Assembly (NCBI GenBank): GCA_025054735.1
Contig: JANWZG010000030.1
Coordinates: forward strand, 1 to 15,630
Length of the DNA stretch: 15,630 nt
Reading direction: 5' to 3'
From: Cyanobacteriota bacterium
Lineage (GTDB): Bacteria; Cyanobacteriota; Cyanobacteriia; SKYG9
The translations under genes and the position numbers were made by a program. The notes under the pieces are model-generated. The model saw only the letters and a list, made by a program, of their open reading frames with translations, made no database searches and was not told the origin of the DNA. Shown here piece by piece: positions 8,574 through 15,458 of this stretch (within the stretch, counting starts at the first letter, position 1; each line of letters opens with the position of its first letter).

Positions 8574-8620
8574 GGTTGGGTTGTGGCGTTAGCGGAGACC
8601 CAACCAGCCTGACTAACGCC
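8574..8620. repeat. Overlapping inverted repeats in the yggT-metF spacer
   Basis: GGTTGGGT (8574-8581) pairs with ACCCAACC (8598-8605) to give an 8-bp stem. Inside its loop, GGCGTTAG (8585-8592) can instead pair with CTAACGCC (8613-8620). The two stems are mutually exclusive. No T-run follows, so a standard intrinsic terminator is unlikely. The GGTTGGGT...ACCCAACC form resembles dispersed palindromes that are common between cyanobacterial genes (recalled, not searched). Confidence 0.7.
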
Positions 8621-8655
8621 GCTAGTGACCAGTTTTGTAGAGATGCCTAGCTAGT

Positions 8656-9582
8656 ATGTCTGTTTGTCAGCCGCTGAACATAGAGCCGCAGAGCAGATTT
8701 GCCCAGGCCATTCGAGCTAAAGAGTTTTTGATTACTGCCGAGGTGGCACCGCCCAAGGGAGCAGATGTAACCCATATGGTGCAGATGGCGCAGATGCTAA
8801 GGCATCGAGTTCATGCGGTTAATGTGACCGATGGCAGCCGGGCAGTGATGCGCATGTCGTCGTTGGCTGCGTCAGTAGTGTTGTTGCAGCATGGCATTGA
8901 GCCTGTGTACCAAGTGGCTTGCCGCGATCGCAATCGCATTGGGTTGCAGGCTGATCTATTGGGTGCCCAGGCTTTAGGGATCCATAACGTATTGGCGTTG
9001 ACGGGTGATCCGGTGAAGGCGGGGGATCAGCCGGGTGCTAAGCCAGTGTTTGACCTGGAATCTGTGCGCTTGTTGCAACTGGTGGATAAGCTTAACCATG
9101 GCCTCGACTGGGAAGATAGGGCCTTGCCCGATGGAGCAACTACCCTGTTTGCAGGAGCAGCCGTTGATCCCCAATGTCCCAGTTGGTCGGGCTTACAGCG
9201 TCGATTTGAACGCAAGCTAGCGGCTGGGGCGCAGTTTTTTCAGAGTCAACTGGTGTCAGATTTTGATCGCCTCGACAAGTTCATGACCCAGATCGCTGCT
9301 GGTGTTGATAAGCCCGTACTGGCAGGTATCTTTTTGCTCAAGTCGGCTAAAAACGCTCGCTTTATCAATCGCGCTGTTCCTGGGGTTCAGATTCCCGATG
9401 CTATTATCGACCGCCTAGAAAAAGCCTCTGACCCCTTGCAAGAAGGCATTGCGATCGCGGCTGAACAGGTGAACCTTGCCCGTCAACTCTGCCAGGGTGT
9501 CCATTTGATGGCGGTGCGACGTGAAGATTTAATCCCACAAATCCTAGACTTAGCTGGCATTCCATCGTTATCCAATAACTAG
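8656..9582 (+). CDS. metF: Methylenetetrahydrofolate reductase (MetF family)
   Basis: The 308-residue soluble protein belongs to the FAD-dependent TIM-barrel reductases that convert 5,10-methylene-tetrahydrofolate to 5-methyl-tetrahydrofolate, the methyl donor for methionine synthesis. Family landmarks are visible. ITAEVAPPKG has E29 at the place of the catalytic Glu of E. coli MetF. VNVTDGSR lies near residue 55. LALTGDP (113-119) holds the folate-contacting Asp. GAQFFQSQLV (191-200) is the GA.F..TQ-type motif with S for T. PVLAGIF follows near 220. The length is normal for the catalytic domain alone; there is no SAM-binding regulatory extension. The start at 8656 has only a weak upstream GTAGAG. 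A close relative with another folate role cannot be excluded, but MetF is the best fit. It converges with the metal transporter, leaving 29 nt between the stops. Confidence 0.92.
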   Translation: MSVCQPLNIEPQSRFAQAIRAKEFLITAEVAPPKGADVTHMVQMAQMLRHRVHAVNVTDGSRAVMRMSSLAASVVLLQHGIEPVYQVACRDRNRIGLQADLLGAQALGIHNVLALTGDPVKAGDQPGAKPVFDLESVRLLQLVDKLNHGLDWEDRALPDGATTLFAGAAVDPQCPSWSGLQRRFERKLAAGAQFFQSQLVSDFDRLDKFMTQIAAGVDKPVLAGIFLLKSAKNARFINRAVPGVQIPDAIIDRLEKASDPLQEGIAIAAEQVNLARQLCQGVHLMAVRREDLIPQILDLAGIPSLSNN

Positions 9583-9611
9583 GGCATTACCGTTAGAACT
9601 ATACCAGTGGT

Positions 9612-10379
9612 CTAGCTAAAGGCAATATCCAACACCATCATCACTAGAAATCCAGCAATGATGCCGATCGTCCCTTCATGCTCTTTTCCGCGTTGATGCG
9701 TTTCTGGGATAATTTCATCACAGATGACAAACAGCATAGCACCAGCAGCAAAGGCCAGTGCCCACGGCAAAATGAACTGGGCTAGACTGACCACACTCAC
9801 CCCAATCACACCCCCAATGGGTTCCACCAGTGCTGTCAGCAAGCTGATCCCCAAGGCATAGGCAACGGTGTAGCCCTCGGCAACCAGGGAAACGGCAACA
9901 ATCAAACCTTCGGGCATATTTTGCAGACTGATGCCAATAGCAGTAATTATGCCCTGCTGCACATTATCACCTCCAAAACTGACCCCTACAGCCAATCCCT
10001 CTGGAAAGTTATGCAGAGCAATGGCAATGATAAACAACCACACTCGTGCCAAGTTGCTACTGCCATCCTTACCTTTGACAAAGTGTTCATGGGGAAACAG
10101 ACGATGGGCAACGGCTAGAAAAGCCCCTCCGATCGTCAGGCCAATTGCCATCACCAACGCCGCCACAGGGTTCGAGAACCCCTTAGCCAGGGCAACTTCA
10201 GTGCCAGGAATAATCAGCGAGAAGGCGGTTGCCGCTAACATCACACCGCCACCAAAGCCTAACAAAACTGTGATCGCACGCTGGCTGAGCTTTTGGGTCA
10301 GCACTACGGGTAATGCTCCCACAAAGGTGGCTAATCCTGCCAATAGACTGGCTTGGATGCCGAGAATAAATGAATTCAT
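9612..10379 (-). CDS. ZIP family metal transporter, GufA/ZIP11 type
   Basis: This 255-residue polytopic membrane protein has about eight hydrophobic segments. It probably imports zinc or another divalent metal into the cytoplasm. The metal-site motifs are clear: HNFPEG (123-128) in the fourth helix and QNMPEG (153-158) in the fifth. The first residue of the second motif is Gln rather than the His of ZupT, which fits the GufA/ZIP11 branch. E186 in VEPIGG and DEIIPETH (221-228) supply further likely ligands. A short loop has HEH at 97-99, much shorter than the His-rich loop of many ZIPs. The gene starts 5 nt after the stop of the DUF3318 gene, so the two are almost certainly one transcript. The substrate is not decided by sequence. 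Confidence 0.93.
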   Translation of the reverse strand: MNSFILGIQASLLAGLATFVGALPVVLTQKLSQRAITVLLGFGGGVMLAATAFSLIIPGTEVALAKGFSNPVAALVMAIGLTIGGAFLAVAHRLFPHEHFVKGKDGSSNLARVWLFIIAIALHNFPEGLAVGVSFGGDNVQQGIITAIGISLQNMPEGLIVAVSLVAEGYTVAYALGISLLTALVEPIGGVIGVSVVSLAQFILPWALAFAAGAMLFVICDEIIPETHQRGKEHEGTIGIIAGFLVMMVLDIAFS

Positions 10380-10384
10380 AGGGG

Positions 10385-10990
10385 CTACTCTCGCTTCATT
10401 GACTGGGGCGCACCTACAGGAGACAGTCCCGCGATCGCCCGCAAATTATGACAGCGCACTAGCTCCATAAAGGTTAGACTACGACGCTCAATTTGAGCAA
10501 CCGCCTCGATTGCAGTAATTAAATGTCGTGCTGCTTCTGGAGCTTCATAGCCCCGCCGCTGAGCTACTTCTAGGGCTGTATCATCCGCAGCTAGTTCCTG
10601 ACGAGCAGTGTTGTTCGATCGCCAAATCTGATTACCTGCTAACCCCGCTAGCATTCCGGCCACTAGCGTCCCCATCACATCCCCCTGAAAAAACTCTACC
10701 CCTGTCCAAATTGCTCCAGCTAGCGTTAACCCTTGATAGAGATCTGGCTTAAACCAACGGATGGCTGTCAAGCGGCTGACTTGATGCAACAGCAGCATAT
10801 CCCGCTGAGGACGCTTCAACTCACTCCACAGGTCGAAGTTAATCAAAATTGGACGCACCCGCATCCAGGGCAGTGGAAACTGACTTGTAATCACTTGAGA
10901 TTGCTCTGGCTTACTTACAATCTTGGTCAACATGCGACCAGAAGCAGGCATCAAGTCCAGTAGACGACGGATTTCAAGCTCTGGATTCAT
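10385..10990 (-). CDS. DUF3318 domain membrane protein (cyanobacterial)
   Basis: This 201-residue protein starts MNPELEIRRLLDLMPASGRM, which I recognise as the conserved opening of the cyanobacterial DUF3318 family of unknown function. The N-terminal part (about 1-90) is soluble and includes a region like the zinc-free remnant of an M48-type peptidase helix (RDMLLLHQVSRL). This resemblance is an inference: no HEXXH is present. Residues about 93-125 form one or two small-residue-rich membrane segments (LAGAIWTGVEFF, LVAGMLAGLAG). The C-terminal part is charged and helical, with ELAADDTALEVAQRRGYE reminiscent of the second metal-ligand helix of such peptidases. The frame opens at TTG 11017, but the family start at ATG 10990 is preferred. 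It is the first gene of a unit with the metal transporter. Confidence 0.85.
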   Translation of the reverse strand: MNPELEIRRLLDLMPASGRMLTKIVSKPEQSQVITSQFPLPWMRVRPILINFDLWSELKRPQRDMLLLHQVSRLTAIRWFKPDLYQGLTLAGAIWTGVEFFQGDVMGTLVAGMLAGLAGNQIWRSNNTARQELAADDTALEVAQRRGYEAPEAARHLITAIEAVAQIERRSLTFMELVRCHNLRAIAGLSPVGAPQSMKRE

Positions 10991-11305
10991 GGGAATTCTT
11001 GAAAAGCTGTTCTCCAAATTGTAAAGGATGTCTGGACGCTCTCTTCAAGCATCCTGGGCAACTAAGTCTTTCTTACCAGCCTTGTTGTGTATTCTCTGTT
11101 GAGAGGCATAACCCGTCAAATGTGGCAATGCAGCCTAGTTAGGACGTTTCCAGTGAGGACATAAACTCTGCCTATCTCAAAGCGGCGACTGGCATTGTTA
11201 CTATGGAATGTGCAGTTCCTAGCGAGATTAGGCCTTCACGACGAGCTTCAGTTGTTTACCTACCGCTACAGTCTTGGCCTACTGCTACAGTATATTGAGT
11301 AGCAA
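10991..11305. other. Divergent intergenic region before the RiPP-like cluster
   Basis: This 315-base region lies between the DUF3318 start (minus) and the PqqD-like start (plus) and must carry both promoters. No clear -35/-10 pair stands out on either strand. GCTACAGT is repeated directly at 11265-11272 and 11284-11291, 19 bp apart, just before the PqqD-like start; it could be an operator or chance. Two tiny plus-strand ORFs exist: 24 codons from 11028 and 31 codons from 11203. Neither has a proper Shine-Dalgarno at normal distance. Confidence 0.4.
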
Positions 11306-11617
11306 TTGTCATCAAGAATAGGCGGTGAAGGCTTGGTTATTTCCTTTGCAGGACGGGTCAAAATTCCTAGTGATGTGCTCATTCGGGAGTTAGACGGAGA
11401 GTCAGTACTGCTGAACCTAGACAGTGAAACCTACTTTGGTCTAGATGATGTAGGTACTCGTATGATTCTGTGCCTGTCGAATGCAGCCTCTATTCAAGCG
11501 GCCTATGATCAACTGCTGGAAGAATATGATGTGGATCCAGAAACGCTTCGCGATGATCTTCAGACCTTGATTGAGGAGTTGCAGGCCCATGGCTTGGTGG
11601 AAGTTATTTCAGCATAA
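11306..11617 (+). CDS. PqqD-like protein (putative RiPP recognition element)
   Basis: This 103-residue soluble protein has the PqqD fold pattern: an N-terminal three-strand part (VKIPSDVLIRELDGESVLLNLDSETYFGLD, read in two pieces at about 18-47) and then three helices ending EELQAHGLVEV. LLNLDSETYFGLDDVGTRM is the hallmark of PqqD/lasso B1-type proteins. Known members bind the leader of a precursor peptide and hand it to the modifying or cleaving enzyme. The start is uncertain: TTG 11306 gives full length, TTG 11333 would give 94 residues, and neither has a good Shine-Dalgarno. The gene overlaps the next one by 29 nt, and a B1-B2 pairing is the standard lasso-cluster order. Its client peptide is not visible. 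It could also serve in a non-lasso pathway. Confidence 0.88.
   Translation: MSSRIGGEGLVISFAGRVKIPSDVLIRELDGESVLLNLDSETYFGLDDVGTRMILCLSNAASIQAAYDQLLEEYDVDPETLRDDLQTLIEELQAHGLVEVISA
11573..11578 (+). promoter_or_regulatory. Shine-Dalgarno GAGGAG for the B2-type protease
   Basis: GAGGAG lies inside the PqqD-like gene, 10 nt before the ATG at 11589. It makes that ATG, not the TTG at 11571, the likely start and points to translational coupling. Confidence 0.55.
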
Positions 11618-12041
11618 CTGGCATACCTTTTGGCGGTTGTCTCCATCCTATCGATGGGTGTTTGGTCAGGCGATCGTCTTGTTGCCCTGCATCGCCTTGG
11701 GACTACATTTGCTAGGATTTACGCTAGTGAAGAACCTACTAGCTCGCTCGTCATCTCAACAACAGCCTAGATCTGCACGGCAAGGGCAAGTTTACACCAT
11801 TGCTCGGTTGGTGCAAGCGGCAACAACCCACGGCTTCTGGAAGGCTAATTGCCTGCAACGATCGCTGGTGCTATGGTGGCTATTGCGGCGGCGAGGTATC
11901 ATGGCTGATTTACGTATTGGAGTAGCCCGTGATGCCAGACAATTGACTGCCCATGCTTGGGTAGAGCATGACGGTGTAGTGGTAGGCGATCGCCCTGACA
12001 TTCATCAATCTTTTTCCCCGTTTGACCATCCTATTGCGTAG
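11589..12041 (+). CDS. Lasso-peptide B2-type transglutaminase-like cysteine protease
   Basis: This 150-residue protein belongs to the family of the C-terminal McjB domain (transglutaminase-like fold), which removes the leader from RiPP precursors. The likely catalytic set is intact: C88 in ANCLQRSLVLWWLLRRRG, H122 in TAHAWVEHDG and D134 in VVVGDRPD. The N-terminus holds a basic/aromatic stretch and a hydrophobic segment (about 24-48) that probably anchors it to the membrane. The preferred start is ATG 11589, giving a 29-nt overlap with the PqqD-like gene. In classical lasso clusters a precursor (A), a cyclase (C, asparagine-synthetase-like) and often an ABC exporter lie beside B1/B2; none is found in this window. 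The next gene, 35 nt on, is a methyltransferase-glycosyltransferase fusion. B2 chemistry is likely; a lasso product is unproven. Confidence 0.9.
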   Translation: MAWWKLFQHNWHTFWRLSPSYRWVFGQAIVLLPCIALGLHLLGFTLVKNLLARSSSQQQPRSARQGQVYTIARLVQAATTHGFWKANCLQRSLVLWWLLRRRGIMADLRIGVARDARQLTAHAWVEHDGVVVGDRPDIHQSFSPFDHPIA

Positions 12042-12076
12042 GAGCGTTCACATCTATCAACCCTGGCAGAGCGACA

Positions 12077-14617
12077 GTGGAAGCAAACCTCTATACCCGG
12101 AAATTTTATGAATGGCACCAAGATGGCTCGCTGCAATCGGCGCAGGAAGTAGTGCCCATCGTCATGGACTTGGTGCAACCCCGCAGTGTTATTGATGTCG
12201 GCTGCGGTACAGGTACATGGCTAAGTGTATTCAAAGCTGCTGGAGTGATTGACTGTCTGGGGGTAGACGGCGACTATGTGGATCCGGAATTACGGCTAAT
12301 CACGCCCAATGAGTTTTTGAGCCATGACTTGAAACAGCCCTTGAACTTGGGGCGAACCTTTGATTTAGTTGTAAGCCTAGAAACGGCTGAACATTTGCCC
12401 GCTGACTGTGCTGATTGCTTTGTAGCTTCCTTAACCGCCCTGGGTTCTGTGATTCTCTTTTCTGCTGCTATTCCCTTCCAGGGTGGGGATGGCCATGTCA
12501 ATGAGCAGTGGGTGGACTATTGGGTAGAACGGTTTCACCAGCGTGGCTATCTGGTGATTGACTGTCTGCGAGCGCAAGTATGGGCTAGCGATCGGGTTCA
12601 ACCTTGGTATGCCCAGAACCTGTTGTTTTTTGTGCAGCAGGATGCCCTACCTAGCTACCCTAAGCTGGTACAGGCAGCTCAACAGTTCCATCGTCCAGGA
12701 ATGCTGTCACTAGTGCACCCTAAAACCTATACCAGGGTAGTGACATGGCTGTACGCCCAGCTACAGGATATGGCTAATAAGCCCAGGCCAGCCCTAGATC
12801 AACCTACAGAGGCCCCATTTGACCCTAACAACCCCCAAATCAACCCCCGTGAGTTGATGCAACTCTACCTCAATCAGCACTATGAGCAGTTGTCTGAGCG
12901 GTTCATCCAAGTCCTAGAGCATTTTGAAACCAAGACTTACTTCAGCCTTTCTCCGGCTGCCCAATATTTCATCAACGCCTTTGTGCAAAACTTCTTATAC
13001 CTGTTCGTGCAGCCAGACTACATCCTTAGCGATCGGCATGTCTCGCGATTTCTGCAACTCAACCTCACCATTTCCAACCTAGTGGCCATCTCCAGTTTCA
13101 AAACAACCGATGCCTATCTAGAAATTTTGCGCGATCAAGCCAATAACTTTGCCAAGTTTCTAACGCTGTATTCTGCTCGCAATACGGTGCGCATGGATCG
13201 TGATCTAATCTTTGCCACCAATCCCCAACTGGCTTGCTTGTGGTATGCCTGTTACCTAGAGAGCTACCGCTCAGGCGTAGTGAATCCAGTAGCCTATCAA
13301 AACCTGCGGGAGCACCTAGTCTATCATCATGAGCACCTTACTACCTTCTATCGGGTTGATGACCTTAGCTTTGGGGCAACCTACATCGATGGTGAACAGG
13401 ATCGGCTGCTCAAACAGCGCATCAATGCTTCCATTCAAGCAAGTCCCTTTCGGACAGCAACGGTGATCCACAACCAACCCAATCCCAAAAAGCTGGCGAT
13501 CGTCTCTGCCCTGTGGTTTTCACGTCACTCCGTCTACCGAATTCTCTCGGAGTTTGTAGACGCTCTCAAGGACGACTACGAGCTGACTTTGGTGCATTTG
13601 GGAACCATTGGCAGCCATAATGACATTGATGTAGGCTGCTTCAAACGGGTGCGTTACGTATATGCCAGCAATGGCAGCCTAGTTATTGATGCTATTCAAC
13701 ACAATGACTTTGCCCTCGTCTACTACCCGGACATTGGCATGAGCATGGAGAGCATTTTCCTGTCTAATCTTCGTATAGCGCCCATTCAAGTATGCGGCCT
13801 GGGGCATTCAGTCAGCACCTACGGCGCTGATATTGACTACTACATCAGCGGTGCCGACGTGGAAGTGCCTACAGGTGCAGAACACAACTACTCAGAGCGT
13901 CTAGTCTTACTGCCAGGAGCTGGCGCTATTCACAACCGCCCAGACTATACCCTGCAACATCCCACCAAAACCCGGCCAGAGTTCATCATCAACTGTTCCT
14001 GGTTTGCCCAGAAGATCAACTATCCCCTAGTGTGCTATCTGCAAGCGATCTTGCGTCAGGCTCAAAAACCCCTCCTCTTTCGGTTCTTCTCTGGGGCAGC
14101 ACTCCTGCGCAAGAATGACTTTTTACCCTTCGTGAAGGATCTTACGGCTCTATTAGGGTCAGATCACGTGGAAGTCATTCCAGCTAAGCCCTATGCTGAC
14201 TACATGGCTATGATGGAAGAGGGGGATATGTGTTTAGATTCCTACCATTTTGGTGGGTGTAACACGATCGCCGATGGGTTGTTCCTCCGCAAGCCAACTA
14301 TCACCTTTGAAGGCAATCGATGGTACGGGCGCATTGGCTCCCACATGTTACGTCAGGTGGGCCTGGGAGAACTTGTGGCAACTACCCCTGAGCAATATAT
14401 CCAGCTTGCGTTACGGCTCATCCATGATGATGCCTATCGTGACAGTATTCGGGCTAGGCTACAGGCTGTCGATTTAGACCGTTCAATTTTTCACACCGGC
14501 GACAAGGTTTACTTCAAGCAGGCGATCGACTACCTGATCCAAAACCACGATCGCCTCCAGGCCGATCCCTCCAAAACTCCCATTCGCATTGGTCATCTCA
14601 CCGAACATTCCCCCTGA
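12077..14617 (+). CDS. Fusion of SAM methyltransferase and GT41/HMW1C-like glycosyltransferase
   Basis: This 846-residue soluble protein has three parts. Residues about 35-190 are a class I methyltransferase with motif I VIDVGCGTGTW (38-48), the acidic LGVDGD strand (61-66), FDLVVSLETAEHLP and a late GDGHVNEQWVDYW loop. Residues about 255-460 are an alpha-helical domain like the one before the catalytic core in HMW1C enzymes. Residues about 470-800 are a GT-B pair of lobes: KLAIVSALWFSRHSVYR, the GHSVSTYGADIDYYISG motif (576-592), and LDSYHFGGCNTIADGL (720-735) followed by GRIGSHMLRQVGLGELVA, the donor-sugar signature of GT41. Such enzymes transfer a sugar from UDP to Ser/Thr or Asn of proteins. 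GTG 12077 is the first start after an in-frame stop; a weak GCAGAG precedes it. It lies 35 nt after the B2-type gene, so co-expression is likely. Acceptor and methyl target are unknown. Confidence 0.88.
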   Translation: MEANLYTRKFYEWHQDGSLQSAQEVVPIVMDLVQPRSVIDVGCGTGTWLSVFKAAGVIDCLGVDGDYVDPELRLITPNEFLSHDLKQPLNLGRTFDLVVSLETAEHLPADCADCFVASLTALGSVILFSAAIPFQGGDGHVNEQWVDYWVERFHQRGYLVIDCLRAQVWASDRVQPWYAQNLLFFVQQDALPSYPKLVQAAQQFHRPGMLSLVHPKTYTRVVTWLYAQLQDMANKPRPALDQPTEAPFDPNNPQINPRELMQLYLNQHYEQLSERFIQVLEHFETKTYFSLSPAAQYFINAFVQNFLYLFVQPDYILSDRHVSRFLQLNLTISNLVAISSFKTTDAYLEILRDQANNFAKFLTLYSARNTVRMDRDLIFATNPQLACLWYACYLESYRSGVVNPVAYQNLREHLVYHHEHLTTFYRVDDLSFGATYIDGEQDRLLKQRINASIQASPFRTATVIHNQPNPKKLAIVSALWFSRHSVYRILSEFVDALKDDYELTLVHLGTIGSHNDIDVGCFKRVRYVYASNGSLVIDAIQHNDFALVYYPDIGMSMESIFLSNLRIAPIQVCGLGHSVSTYGADIDYYISGADVEVPTGAEHNYSERLVLLPGAGAIHNRPDYTLQHPTKTRPEFIINCSWFAQKINYPLVCYLQAILRQAQKPLLFRFFSGAALLRKNDFLPFVKDLTALLGSDHVEVIPAKPYADYMAMMEEGDMCLDSYHFGGCNTIADGLFLRKPTITFEGNRWYGRIGSHMLRQVGLGELVATTPEQYIQLALRLIHDDAYRDSIRARLQAVDLDRSIFHTGDKVYFKQAIDYLIQNHDRLQADPSKTPIRIGHLTEHSP

Positions 14618-14631
14618 TCCCAGTAGCAACT

Positions 14632-15234
14632 ATGACGCAAACCGCTCCATCACCCTCAACCCTGCTCACGATTGCCGACTATCTACGCTACGACGATGGC
14701 ACTGATACGCGCTATGAACTTGTAGATGGAGTGTTACAAGCTATGCCTCCAGAGAGTGATTTGAACAATAACATTGCTCGCCGACTCATCCTGGAGTTGC
14801 TGAAGCACGCGCCCATCACCTTGATTGCCTACAAAGACACCGAGATTGAGGTTACAGGCCGAAGAGCCTGTTGTCGCATTCCTGATTTACTGGTGCATAC
14901 AGATGCCTCGAAAGCAGCAATTAGATCGGCAAACCGCGCTACTATCACCCGTGATATGCCCCCCACCGCTGTTAGTGATGGAAGTCGTGTCACCTGGTGC
15001 TGACAATCGCAATCGAGACTATTGCTACAAGCACACTGAATATGCAGCTAGGGGCATTGCAGAATATTGGATTGTGGATCCAGAGTTCAGCAGGTGACCG
15101 TTTGTGTTTGGGTGGATGGACAGTATGAGGATACGGTGTTCAGGGGTGACGATCGTCCTCAGTCTCAGGTGACTCCCGCTTGGGGGATAACAGTACGTCA
15201 AATCCTGACCGATGCTGAGTCCGACCTGACCTAA
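14632..15234 (+). pseudogene. Uma2/DUF820 family nuclease relic with two frameshifts
   Basis: The reading begins with RYELVDGVLQAMPPES and EIEVTGRRACCRIPDLLVHTD, typical of the Uma2 family (PD-(D/E)XK fold, common and often decaying in cyanobacteria). At the run of six C at 14959-14964 the frame is lost; with five C it would read DMPPPLLVMEVVSPG and go on through DYCYKHTEYAARGIAEYWIVDP. Near 15086-15088 one base is missing, after which QQVTVCVWVDGQYED continues to TAA at 15232-15234 in the original frame. As it stands, translation stops at 15001-15003 after 123 residues, before the catalytic E...K elements. Restored length is about 200, normal for the family. It starts 14 nt after the glycosyltransferase gene. 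Assembly or sequencing error is possible. Confidence 0.85.
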
Positions 15235-15458
15235 ATCCAAAAAATTTATGATTTTTAACAACTTATGCCATTAGACCCACAGGTCAATGAGGTAACTAGT
15301 ACTGGTCTTCAGGTAAGATAGCTAACGGAATGGCAAGTCTAGAGCACTAATGGCACTCCAAAGGGAGTGAAGAATGCAGCTATAAAGCCTATAGTCAGAA
15401 CTCGAATCCCTGCTACCGACGCTCTAGCTGGTGTCGCAGCTTCAGTGCCCCTCGTCGC
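15235..15458. other. Non-coding stretch between Uma2 relic and tandem repeats
   Basis: I see no gene here on either strand. A small perfect hairpin, CACTCC (15354-15359) with GGAGTG (15364-15369) and loop AAAG, is not followed by a T-run, so a terminator is doubtful. Confidence 0.5.

Noticed and set aside
9931..10470. 179-codon plus-strand ORF opposite the metal transporter
   Set aside because: It is antisense to a gene with clear HNFPEG and QNMPEG motifs, and its translation has no recognisable domain.
11028..11102. 24-codon plus-strand ORF MSGRSLQASWATK... as a peptide precursor
   Set aside because: It lies within the divergent promoter region, its purine-rich stretch is too close to the ATG, and it shows no leader/core pattern.
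11306..12041. Calling this a complete lasso-peptide cluster
   Set aside because: Only B1- and B2-like proteins are present. There is no cyclase, precursor or exporter in the window.
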